Assembly: GCA_965246835.1 (NCBI GenBank)
Contig: CBDFFQ010000001.1
Span: forward strand, 2,790,001 to 2,854,000
DNA from: JANPPS01 sp965246835
GTDB lineage: Bacteria > Pseudomonadota > Alphaproteobacteria > Acetobacterales > Acetobacteraceae
Length of the DNA stretch: 64,000 nucleotides
Direction: 5' to 3'
This document shows positions 36,212 through 44,797 of the stretch, piece by piece. Positions within the stretch are counted from its first letter, which is position 1. Each line of letters begins with the position of its first letter. The position numbers were made by a program, and so were the translations under genes. A model generated the notes under the pieces. The model was not told the origin of the DNA and did no database searches. It was given only the letters and a program-made list of their open reading frames with translations.

Positions 36212-37660
36212 ATGCCGAAGCTGCTGATCATCGAGGATGATCTGGGCCTGTGCGGTCAATACCGATGGGCGTTCCCGGATTGCGAGGTGCTGTTCGCGCA
36301 TGACCGGGCGCAGGCTTTGGCGCTCGCACTCCAGGAACGCCCGGCGGTCGCAATCATGGACCTCGGCCTGCCGCCCGATCCGGATGGCGTGAGCGAGGGG
36401 TTCGCCACGCTGGACGGCATGGCCCGGCAGGCGCCCGACACCAAGATCATCGTCGCCACCAGCCATGGGGACCGGAACCATGCCCTGCGGGCGATCGCGG
36501 CCGGCGCCTACGATTTCTGCGAGAAGCCGATCGACATCGCACTGCTCGGCACGATCGTCGCCCGTAGCCTGCGGCTGCATACGCTGGAAGACGAGAACCG
36601 GCGCGCAGCCGGACATCCCGGCGTTATTCCGGGTGGTCCGGGCCTTAAGGATATCGTGACTGCAGACCCCGGCATGCAGAAGATCTGCCGCGAGATCGAT
36701 AAGCTGGCCGCCACCGCCGTCACCGTGGCGCTGCAAGGCGAGGCCGGGACGGGGAAGGCGGCGCTGGCGCGGGCGCTGCACGATCTAGGCCCGCGGGCCG
36801 CCGGGCCGTTCGTGACCCTATCATGCGGCGCCATGCCGGAGGCGCTGCTCGAAACCGAGTTGTTCGGTCATGAGCGGGGCGCGTTCTCCGGCGCCGTCAC
36901 GCGCACGCAGGGCCGGATCGAGGCGGCGGCCGGCGGCACGCTGTTCCTCGATGAGGTCGGCGAGCTGCCGCGGGCCGCCCAGGTCCGGGTGTTGCGCGTG
37001 CTGAAGGAGGGCGTGTTCGAACGGGTCGGCGGCCGGGAAACCGTGCGGGCGGACGTGCGCGTCGTGACCGGCAGCAGCAAGGACCTGCAGGACGCGATGG
37101 CGCAGAACCGGTTCAGCGGAGACCTCTATTACCGCCTGCATGCCATGACGTTGCGCATCCCCCCGTTGCGGGAGCGGGGCGGCGATGTGGTGCTGCTGGC
37201 CCGGTTCTTCCTGGCGCAGTTCGCGCGCGAGTTCGGGCGCCAGGTCCGCGGCCTGACGGACGACGCGCTGGCCGCCCTCGCCACCCATGCCTGGCCCGGC
37301 AACATCCGCGAGCTCGAAAACCGCATGAAGCGGGCTGTGGTGATGGCGGAGGCGCGGTTGATCACCGCGGCCGATCTCGAGCTGGCCCCGGGGATCGAGG
37401 ACATGACGGCCTACGACCTCCGGGGTGCCCGGGCCCGTGCCGAACGGGAGGTGGTGCAACGCGCGCTGTCTCGGAGTAATGGGACGCTCGCCACCGCGGC
37501 GCGCCTGCTGGGCGTCAGCCGGCCGACGTTGTATTCGTTGCTGGAACTGCATGGGCTGAGCGCCGAGACCGAGATAGCCGGTCGCGATGCGGTGCCTGAC
37601 GACGCGGCAAGCGGGTCGCTTGCGGCGATACACGACAAGATGTCTCGAGGGATAGGCTGA
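36212..37660 (+). CDS. prsR: Sigma-54 response regulator PrsR (PEP-CTERM-box regulator)
   Basis: This NtrC-type activator has a receiver with Asp50 (AIMDLGLPPD) and Lys in CEKPID, an AAA+ domain with Walker A GEAGTGKAALARALH, and the sigma-54-contacting loop ERGAFSGAVTR (GAFSGA, not GAFTGA). It ends with a Fis-type helix-turn-helix (AARLLGVSRPTLYSLLELHG). The start at ATG 36212 is preferred; TTG 36203 would overlap the prsK stop. It likely drives -24/-12 promoters of the exopolysaccharide and PEP-CTERM genes. Confidence 0.94.
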   Translation: MPKLLIIEDDLGLCGQYRWAFPDCEVLFAHDRAQALALALQERPAVAIMDLGLPPDPDGVSEGFATLDGMARQAPDTKIIVATSHGDRNHALRAIAAGAYDFCEKPIDIALLGTIVARSLRLHTLEDENRRAAGHPGVIPGGPGLKDIVTADPGMQKICREIDKLAATAVTVALQGEAGTGKAALARALHDLGPRAAGPFVTLSCGAMPEALLETELFGHERGAFSGAVTRTQGRIEAAAGGTLFLDEVGELPRAAQVRVLRVLKEGVFERVGGRETVRADVRVVTGSSKDLQDAMAQNRFSGDLYYRLHAMTLRIPPLRERGGDVVLLARFFLAQFAREFGRQVRGLTDDALAALATHAWPGNIRELENRMKRAVVMAEARLITAADLELAPGIEDMTAYDLRGARARAEREVVQRALSRSNGTLATAARLLGVSRPTLYSLLELHGLSAETEIAGRDAVPDDAASGSLAAIHDKMSRGIG

Positions 37661-37663
37661 ACC

Positions 37664-40432
37664 ATGAATAAGATCGTGATCCCGGCCACCGCCATCGCTC
37701 TCCTCGCCGCTGCCGGAGGGGGATGGTACGTGTACGCCCATGGCGGCCAGCCGATGGCGAATGCGCAGGCGATGCTGGCCAAAGGCGACGTGCGCGGCGC
37801 GCAGATCGAGCTCCGCAACGCCGTGAAGGCCGACCCGAACAATGGGGAGGCGCATTTTCGTCTGGGCGAGCTGCAGCTCAAGTCAGGTGACCCGATCGCC
37901 GCCGAGAAAGAGCTGCTGCTGGCACGGCAGACCGGGTTCGACCCCGGCGCCGTGACCCCGTTGCTGGGTCAGGCAATCCTGGCGCAACGCCGCTTCGCTG
38001 ACGTGCTGACCACCGTCCCGGCCGAGGCGGGGACCCCGGAGATGACGGCGCGGTTCCTCGTGCTGCGCAGCGTCGCGCAGATCGGGGTGCAGGACATCCC
38101 GGCCGCGCAGGCCAGCCTCGCCGCAGCCGAGCGGGCGGCGCCGCAGGACCTCGAGACCAAGCTTGCCTCCGCCCGGCTATTCCTCGGTCTGCGCGATCCC
38201 GTGCGCGCCGAGCAGAAGGTCAACGAAGCGCTCGCGATCGACCCGGCCCGTGGGGAGGCCTTGCTGCTCAAAGGGCAGATGAAAGCCAGCTCCGACCCGG
38301 CCGGGTCGCTCGCCCTGATCGACAGTGCGGTGGAGGCGGCGCCCAGCAACATGCTGTTCAAGCTGGAGCGTGCGAACCAGCTGATCGCCGCCGGGCAGGA
38401 TGCGAAGGCCCAAGCCGATGTCAGCACCGTCCTGACCGCGGAGCCCCGCAACGCGCCGGCCACCTACCTGCAGGCCGTGCTGAACGTCCGTGCCGGCAAG
38501 TTCGCCGAGGCGGATGCGGAACTGGGCAAGCTCGGCCCGGCCATCCAATCCTTCCCGCGCGGCTTGTTCATGGAGGCCGTGGCGAAGGCCAATCTCGGCC
38601 AGATGGAACAGGCCGTCGATTCCGCCACTCGCTACAACGCCCGCTACCCGGCCGATCCCGAGGGCGTGCGGCTGCTGTCCCGGCTGGAGATCTCGGCCAA
38701 GCGCCCGGCGCGCGCGGTCGAGCTGCTGGAGAAGGCGGTCGCGGCCGGGGTCAAGGATGCCGAGACGCTGGATATGCTGGGCCGCGCCTATACAGCGGCC
38801 GGACGGTCGGATGACGCGGCGAAATCCTTCCAGCGTGCGTCGGAGGAGGCACCGCGCAATCCCACGATCCTGGCCAACCTGGCGGCGTCCCGCCTGCAAC
38901 TCGGCGACAGCTTCGGGGCCAGCAACGCGCTGGAACGGTCGCTCGACATCGCACCGGGCCAAAGCTCGGCCGGGGAGGCGCTGGTCGCGACCGCGCTGAG
39001 CTCGGGCGACCTCGACCGGGCGGTTCAGGCGCTGGACCGGTTGCGCGCGCAAAACGGGGAGACGGAGTCGGTCGGGTTGCTGACCGGGTTGATCGAGATC
39101 GCGCGGCAGAACCTGGAAGGTGCCCGAACGCAGTTCGCGGCCGTCGTGCAGAAATTCCCGCAATCGGTGAGCGCCAAGCTCAATCTGGCGAAGGTGCTGA
39201 TCCTGCAAGGCAAGCGCCCCGAAGGTGAGACGGTGCTCCGGCAGGTGCTCGACAAGGAACCGGCCAATCCGCAAGCCCTGAACACCTTGCTTCAGATGCT
39301 GGTGCAGGAAAGCCGGTTGCCGGCGGCCGTGGCCGCGGCCGAGGCCGCGCGGAAGGCGCAGCCGCAGGATGGCGCGCTGACGGTCGTGCTGTCCGACCTG
39401 CTGGTCCGGGCCGGTGATTCGAAGAAGGCGCTCGAAACCCTCGATAGCGGCCGGGTCAACGGGCAACTGCCGGTGCCGCTGATGCTGGCGCAGGCCCGGG
39501 CGCAATTCGCGTCCGGCGCCGTCGATACGGCCAAGAGCACCTACAAGCAGGTGTTGCAGATCCAGCCGACGGAGCTGGAGGCGCGGCGCGCGTTGACGGA
39601 GCTGCTGATCAACCGTCGCGAGTTCCCGGAGGCGACCGCCGTGCTGAAGGACGGCCTGCGCACCTCGCCCGGCAATCTCGGCATGATGTCCACCCTGCTG
39701 GCGATCGAGCAGCGCACCTCCGGCACCCCGGCGGCGATCGCCATGGCGGAGGAGCTGCGGCGGGATCCCGGCAACATGCCGGCCTCGGTCGTGCTGAAGG
39801 GAGATGCCTACCTCGCGTCGCAGCGCTATGGCGATGCGGCCGCGGCTTATGCGGCGGAGATGCGGGACAATCCCTCGACGGCGCTGGTGATCCGCCAGGC
39901 GCAGGCCCTCTCGACCGCCGGCGGGACCGAGCAGGCGACCACGGTGTTGCGGGACTGGATCGGCAAGAACCCGACCGATGCGGAGGCGGCGCAGATGCTG
40001 GCCAGCTTCGACATCACCGCCAAGCGCCTGCCGGAGGCCGAGCGCAACCTGAAGATCGTGCTCGACCGCCGGCCGAACGACGCGATCGCCCTCAACAACC
40101 TGGCTTGGGTCTATCAGCAGCGCGGCAACGGCCTGGCCCGGCAGACGGCGCAGCGCGCGTATCTGCTGGCGCCCGGCGCCGAGACGGCGGACACCCTGGG
40201 CTGGATCCTGGTGACGGAGAACAAGCCGGATCAGGCGCTGCCGTTGCTGCAGCAGGCTTTGGCGGCGAAGCCGGATGATCGCAACATGATGGTCCACCTC
40301 GCCACCGCCCAAAAGGCGCTGGGACAGAAAGATGAGGCGCTGAAGAACGTGAAGGCGGCGCTGGCGGATACCAGCGAGTTCGACGAGAAGCGGGCGGCGA
40401 TCCAGTTGCTGGACCAGCTGGGCGGGAAGTGA
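37664..40432 (+). CDS. prsT: XrtA/PEP-CTERM system TPR protein PrsT
   Basis: The 922-aa protein consists almost entirely of about 20 TPR-like helical repeats (e.g. AKGDVRGAQIELRNAVKADP, LNNLAWVYQQRGNG), the pattern of PrsT, which normally is a lipoprotein. Here the N terminus (MNKIVIPATAIALLAAAGGG then WYVYAHGG) is a membrane anchor without a lipobox Cys. It is 3 nt after prsR and overlaps the next glycosyltransferase by GTGA. It probably scaffolds the envelope assembly machinery. Confidence 0.9.
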   Translation: MNKIVIPATAIALLAAAGGGWYVYAHGGQPMANAQAMLAKGDVRGAQIELRNAVKADPNNGEAHFRLGELQLKSGDPIAAEKELLLARQTGFDPGAVTPLLGQAILAQRRFADVLTTVPAEAGTPEMTARFLVLRSVAQIGVQDIPAAQASLAAAERAAPQDLETKLASARLFLGLRDPVRAEQKVNEALAIDPARGEALLLKGQMKASSDPAGSLALIDSAVEAAPSNMLFKLERANQLIAAGQDAKAQADVSTVLTAEPRNAPATYLQAVLNVRAGKFAEADAELGKLGPAIQSFPRGLFMEAVAKANLGQMEQAVDSATRYNARYPADPEGVRLLSRLEISAKRPARAVELLEKAVAAGVKDAETLDMLGRAYTAAGRSDDAAKSFQRASEEAPRNPTILANLAASRLQLGDSFGASNALERSLDIAPGQSSAGEALVATALSSGDLDRAVQALDRLRAQNGETESVGLLTGLIEIARQNLEGARTQFAAVVQKFPQSVSAKLNLAKVLILQGKRPEGETVLRQVLDKEPANPQALNTLLQMLVQESRLPAAVAAAEAARKAQPQDGALTVVLSDLLVRAGDSKKALETLDSGRVNGQLPVPLMLAQARAQFASGAVDTAKSTYKQVLQIQPTELEARRALTELLINRREFPEATAVLKDGLRTSPGNLGMMSTLLAIEQRTSGTPAAIAMAEELRRDPGNMPASVVLKGDAYLASQRYGDAAAAYAAEMRDNPSTALVIRQAQALSTAGGTEQATTVLRDWIGKNPTDAEAAQMLASFDITAKRLPEAERNLKIVLDRRPNDAIALNNLAWVYQQRGNGLARQTAQRAYLLAPGAETADTLGWILVTENKPDQALPLLQQALAAKPDDRNMMVHLATAQKALGQKDEALKNVKAALADTSEFDEKRAAIQLLDQLGGK

Positions 40433-41664
40433 CGGCCGACCACCCGATTCGCCTCCTCACCTTCTCGACGCTGTTTCCCCATGCGGGCATGCCGAACCAC
40501 GGCGTGTTCGTGGAGAATCGCCTCCGTCACCTGCTGAGCACGGGGAAGGCCACCAGCACCGTGCTGGCGCCGGTCCCGTGGTTTCCCAGCCGGGATGCAC
40601 GGTTCGGGCATTGGTCGCGCTATGCGCAGGCGGAGCGGGAGGCCGATCGGGGCGGCATCCGCGTGCTGCATCCGCGCTATCCGGTGATCCCAGCGATCGG
40701 GATGTCGGTGGCGCCCTGGCTGCTTTACGCCACGGCCGCGCATGCGCTTCGCCGCATGGTGCGGGCCGGTTTTGCCTTCGACGCCATCGACGCCCACTAT
40801 CTATACCCCGATGGAGTCGCGGCAATCATGCTGGGCCGCCAATTTGACAAGCCCGTGGTGATCACCGCCCGCGGCTCCGACGTCACGCAATTGCCGGATT
40901 TTACGCTGCCCCGGCGTTGGATCGGTTGGGCGATGCGGGAGGCCGGCGCGCTGATCTCGGTCAGTGCCGGGCTGAAGGCGGCGATGGTCGGGCTTGGCGC
41001 GCCGGCGGAGAAGGTGACGGTTCTGCGCAACGGCGTCGACCTCACGATATTCCAGCCCCGGGATCGCGCGGCCGCCCGCGCCCGCTTAGGCCTTCAAGGG
41101 CCCACGCTGCTGTCGGTCGGCCTCCTGACGGAGCGCAAGGGCCATCACCGGGTGATCGAGGCTATGCCGATGCTGCCGGAATGGCGCTTGCTGATTGTGG
41201 GAGACGGTCCGGAACGCGCCAGGTTGCTGACGCTCGCGGCGCAGCTGGGGGTGGCAGACCGGGTGCAACTCTTGGGACCGCAGCCGCATCATGAGCTGCC
41301 GTGGTTTTACTCGGCGGCGGACGCGCTGGTGCTGGCGTCGAGCCGGGAGGGGTGGGCGAACGTGCTGCTGGAATCCATGGCGTGCGGCACCCCCGTCGTG
41401 GCCAGCAACATACCCGGCAATCCGGAAGTGGTGCAGGAGCCAGCTGCCGGAGTGGTCATGGCCGAAAACACGGAAGCTGGCCTCGTGATGGCACTCCGCG
41501 CCTTGGTCTCCGCCGGGCATAGCCGTGCAGAAACCCGGGCCTATGCCGAGCGGTTCGGATGGGACGACACGAGTGCCGGGCAACTCGCCCTATTCCGCCG
41601 CGTGATCGCGGAGCGGGCCGGCCGTCACTCCGTGACGGTGGACGTCGCGATCGGGTCAGACTGA
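40429..41664 (+). CDS. GT4 glycosyltransferase (XrtA-locus)
   Basis: This 411-aa GT-B enzyme has the donor-site motif GWANVLLESMACGTPVV, the acceptor region PNHGVFVENRLRHLL and the glycine-containing ARGSDVTQLPDF. The GTG start overlaps the prsT stop, so expression is coupled. The order prsT-glycosyltransferase is common in exosortase-A loci. The 3' end overlaps the convergent HTH gene by 40 nt. Confidence 0.88.
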   Translation: MTADHPIRLLTFSTLFPHAGMPNHGVFVENRLRHLLSTGKATSTVLAPVPWFPSRDARFGHWSRYAQAEREADRGGIRVLHPRYPVIPAIGMSVAPWLLYATAAHALRRMVRAGFAFDAIDAHYLYPDGVAAIMLGRQFDKPVVITARGSDVTQLPDFTLPRRWIGWAMREAGALISVSAGLKAAMVGLGAPAEKVTVLRNGVDLTIFQPRDRAAARARLGLQGPTLLSVGLLTERKGHHRVIEAMPMLPEWRLLIVGDGPERARLLTLAAQLGVADRVQLLGPQPHHELPWFYSAADALVLASSREGWANVLLESMACGTPVVASNIPGNPEVVQEPAAGVVMAENTEAGLVMALRALVSAGHSRAETRAYAERFGWDDTSAGQLALFRRVIAERAGRHSVTVDVAIGSD

Positions 41665-42086
41665 CGCCGCTCGGCGGACGGCAGGCGTAGGGACATCTCA
41701 TACGCATCCGCCAGAAGCGTGAGCCGGGCGCTATTTGGCAGCTTGCGGAAAGCGTTGAGCAGCAGCGCTTCCTCGTTCGAAGGCGTGCCCGGATAGGTTG
41801 CAGGTTCCGCCTCGGCCGCAGGGCCCTCGAGCAAGGCGCCGATCTGCACGTTCAGCACCTGGGCCAGTTTGATCAGCCGTGATGTCTCTGGGAAGCACGT
41901 GCCCCAAATCCAGGCATGCACGGCAACGCGCGACACGTCCATGAGCCGGGCAAGGCCGGCCTGGGTAATGCGTTGTTCGGCCATGACCTTGGCCAAATTG
42001 TAGCGAAACCTATCCCGTGACGGATCGGAGCGGCGCTTGCCCTCATCCGGCCAGCCGTGAAGCACTACGGGCTGCTGTTGATCCAT
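41625..42086 (-). CDS. XRE-family helix-turn-helix regulator
   Basis: The 153-aa protein has a clear HTH at residues about 36-70 (QRITQAGLARLMDVSRVAVH) followed by AWIWGTCFPETSRLIKLAQV, and a C-terminal part with ALLLNAFRKLPNSARLTLLADAY, which is seen in regulators linked to phage-type or surface gene control. Start ATG 42086 is chosen because a much longer frame runs through AT-rich non-coding sequence into oprB. It reads divergently from the porin gene, which it may regulate. No operator could be recognised. Confidence 0.82.
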   Translation of the reverse strand: MDQQQPVVLHGWPDEGKRRSDPSRDRFRYNLAKVMAEQRITQAGLARLMDVSRVAVHAWIWGTCFPETSRLIKLAQVLNVQIGALLEGPAAEAEPATYPGTPSNEEALLLNAFRKLPNSARLTLLADAYEMSLRLPSAERRQSDPIATSTVTE

Positions 42087-42246
42087 CTCTGCCCCACGAC
42101 GCGTCTGTTCTGTTGCATGCTTATAACAAAGCACTATCACAAAAAAGGGAACTCGCAACGCCGTTTTTAGCGCAGGATTGACGATGATCGGAGTTGCAGC
42201 GGTCAAGAGCTTGTGATTCCCAGGGAATTCGCTGAGAAAGACAGGC

Positions 42247-43716
42247 ATGACATCGGTCTCGGCGCGCCTCGTTCTGTCCCTGACAATCACCGCGTGCACC
42301 ATCGCATCCGGATTCGCGCAGGTGCCGACGTTGCCCGCAGCGCCGGAGGTCCGCGAATCCACGCCTGGCGGACAAACTGCGGCACGGCCAGGTGAGCAGG
42401 AGGCGACAGGATTTTGGCAGCGCGGCACCTTGCTCGGCTCCTGGGGTGGCATTCGGCCCAGTTTGGCGGCACGCGGCCTTAGCTTCGGTTTGCAGGAAAC
42501 CAGCGAAGTCCTGGGGAATGTCGCCGGTGGAAGCCGCCGCCTCGTCACGTATGAGGGTGTGACGCAGTTCAGCGTGGGACTCGACAGCGAAAAGGCATTC
42601 GGCTGGCCGGGCGGTGTATTCAACGCCAGCGGCTATCAGGTCCACGGCCGTGGCCTAAGCGTCAATGCGCTCGGCAATAACCTGAACACCGTCAGCAGCT
42701 TGGAGACGCAGCGGGGCACCTTGCTGTTCGAGCTGTGGTACGAGCAAGCCTTGTTCGACAAGAAGCTCGCGATCCGGGTCGGCCAGCTCGCGGCCGATCA
42801 GGAATTCATCATCAGCCAGTATGCCGCGCTGTTCGTGAACCACACGTTCGGCTGGCCCACGCAGCCGAGCGTCGCGCTGCCCTCGAGCGGACCGTCCTTT
42901 CCGCTGGCGGCGCCCGGGGTGCGGGTCCGCGTTTCTCCGCGGGAGGACCTGACATTGCTGGCGGCGGTATTCAACGGAGATCCTGCCGGCCCCGGCGCGG
43001 GCACGCCGCAGGATCGCAATCCCTCCGGCACCGCGTTCCGGCTTCGGGACGGCGTATTCGCGATCGCCGAGATGCAATTCGCCATCAATCAGGGCGAGGA
43101 CGCGACCGGCCTACCGGGCACCTACAAGCTGGGCGGCTGGTATCATTCCGGCACCTTCGCGGACCAGCGCCGCAATGCGCTTGGCGCCTCGCTGGCGGCG
43201 TTCGGCGCGAATGCCTTGGCGACCACCGCGGCACCGGGCGACCCCACGGGACGGCTGCGGCGCGGTAACTTCGCCGTATATGCCGTGGCAGACCAGCTCG
43301 TATGGCGCCGGGCGGAGGCGCGGGACCAGGGCATCGGCGTGTTTGCGCGCATCATGGGCGGGCCCGGTGACCGCAACCTGGTGAACTTCTACGCCGATGC
43401 CGGTGTCACGTATAAAGGGCTGGTCCCGGGCCGCGGGTCCGACACGGCGGGCCTGGCGGTCGGCTATGCGCGCATCAGCGATACGGCCTCCAAGCTCGAC
43501 AGCGATACGATCGCGGCAGGTGGCGTCATCCCAGTGCGCCGGCACGAAACGGTGCTGGAGGCGACCTATCAGGCGCAGATCGCGCCGTGGTGGCAGGTCC
43601 AGCCCTTCGCGCAATACGTGTTCAACCTGAACGGCGGTGTGGCGGACCCGCTGCGGCCCGCGCGGCGGTTGCGGGACGCGGCGGTGCTCGGCACCCGCAC
43701 CAGCATCACGTTTTGA
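42247..43716 (+). CDS. Carbohydrate-selective porin (OprB family)
   Basis: This 489-aa outer-membrane porin for sugar uptake has a signal peptide (to GFAQV) and the OprB core: WQRGTLLGSWGGIRPSLAARG, KLAIRVGQLAADQEF, the loop FNGDPAGPGAGTPQDRNPSG and a C-terminal Phe (TRTSITF). Its 3' end overlaps the convergent ene-reductase by 11 nt. Together with the adjacent regulator it looks like a separate nutrient-uptake module placed inside the polysaccharide locus. Confidence 0.92.
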   Translation: MTSVSARLVLSLTITACTIASGFAQVPTLPAAPEVRESTPGGQTAARPGEQEATGFWQRGTLLGSWGGIRPSLAARGLSFGLQETSEVLGNVAGGSRRLVTYEGVTQFSVGLDSEKAFGWPGGVFNASGYQVHGRGLSVNALGNNLNTVSSLETQRGTLLFELWYEQALFDKKLAIRVGQLAADQEFIISQYAALFVNHTFGWPTQPSVALPSSGPSFPLAAPGVRVRVSPREDLTLLAAVFNGDPAGPGAGTPQDRNPSGTAFRLRDGVFAIAEMQFAINQGEDATGLPGTYKLGGWYHSGTFADQRRNALGASLAAFGANALATTAAPGDPTGRLRRGNFAVYAVADQLVWRRAEARDQGIGVFARIMGGPGDRNLVNFYADAGVTYKGLVPGRGSDTAGLAVGYARISDTASKLDSDTIAAGGVIPVRRHETVLEATYQAQIAPWWQVQPFAQYVFNLNGGVADPLRPARRLRDAAVLGTRTSITF

Positions 43717-44788
43717 GGAACGGATAGTCCGTGTAGCCGCCGGGTCCCTCGCCATAGAAGGTCGAGGGGTCCGGGGCATTGAGCGGCACGGGGTCGTGGC
43801 GCATGCGCTCGACCAGGTCGGGGTTCGCGACATAGGGCACGCCGAACGACACCAGGTCCGCCAGGCCATCGGCCACCGCGGCGGTCGCCCGCGCCTTGTC
43901 ATAGCCGCCATTGGTGATGACGGGGCCGCGGAACATGGGGCGGAACAGCTTGGTCACGTGCTCGATCTGCACCGTGCCGCTTTCGAGGTCCTTGGCATTG
44001 GGCTCCATCAGGTGGATGTAGCCGATGGACCGCCGATCCAGCTCGCGCACCACGTGGCCCCAGGTGTCGGCGGCGTGCGCGTCGATCATGCCGTTCACGC
44101 GGTTGCTGGGCGACAGCTTCACGCCGACCCGCGTGGCGCCCCAGACATCCACCAGGCCATCGACCACCTCCAGCATGAAGCGCGCGCGGTTCTCGGCACT
44201 GCCGCCATAGTGATCGGTGCGCTGGTTGCTGCCGGATTGCAGGAACTGATCCGGCAGGTAGCCGAACGCACCATGCAATTCCACGCCGTCGAACCCGGCG
44301 TCTTCCGCCCGCTCCGCCGCCGCGTGAAACTCGGCCACGATGGCGCCGATCTCCTGCAATTCCAGGGCGCGTGGCACCTCATACGGCTTGCGGCCCTCGG
44401 AGGTGAAGACCTCGCCCTGCGCCGCGATTGCGGAGGGGCCGACCGGGCGGACCCCGTCCAGCAAGGTGTGGGACACGCGGCCGCAATGCCAGAGCTGCAC
44501 GAAGATGCGGCCGCCCGCCTCGTGCACGGCCTGGGTCACTTCGCGCCAGCCCTCGATCTGCGCGTCCGTGCGGATGCCGGGGCCGCGCAAAATGCCCTTA
44601 TGGGTGCCGGACACGGTAGTGCATTCCGTCACGATCAGCCCGGCGGTCGCGCGCTGGGCGTAGTACTCGGCATTCAACGGCCCCTGCACGCCATCCAGGC
44701 TGGCGCGGGTGCGGGTCATGGGCGCCATCACCATGCGATTGGGCAGGGCGAGGGAGCCCAGGGCGAACGGGCTGAACAGGTCAGGCAC
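43706..44788 (-). CDS. Old-yellow-enzyme ene-reductase (NemA-like)
   Basis: This FMN-dependent TIM-barrel enzyme, 360 aa, reduces activated alkenes with NADPH. It starts LFSPFALGSLALPNRMVMAPM and has SGTHKGILRGPGI, FVQLWHCGRVSH and DRYGGS-like TDHYGGSAENRARF. In the substrate-binding motif, the usual HxxN/H is HGAFG: His and the catalytic Tyr (GYL) are kept but the Asn/His that hydrogen-bonds the carbonyl is Phe. It is 9 nt after the amidotransferase gene. Confidence 0.92.
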   Translation of the reverse strand: MPDLFSPFALGSLALPNRMVMAPMTRTRASLDGVQGPLNAEYYAQRATAGLIVTECTTVSGTHKGILRGPGIRTDAQIEGWREVTQAVHEAGGRIFVQLWHCGRVSHTLLDGVRPVGPSAIAAQGEVFTSEGRKPYEVPRALELQEIGAIVAEFHAAAERAEDAGFDGVELHGAFGYLPDQFLQSGSNQRTDHYGGSAENRARFMLEVVDGLVDVWGATRVGVKLSPSNRVNGMIDAHAADTWGHVVRELDRRSIGYIHLMEPNAKDLESGTVQIEHVTKLFRPMFRGPVITNGGYDKARATAAVADGLADLVSFGVPYVANPDLVERMRHDPVPLNAPDPSTFYGEGPGGYTDYPFLKT

Positions 44789-44797
44789 GGGTGCTCC

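Noticed and set aside
38177..40312. 711-aa minus-strand frame opposite prsT
   Set aside because: Antisense shadow of the TPR gene; composition is repetitive Arg/Gln/Leu/Gly, and no start context.
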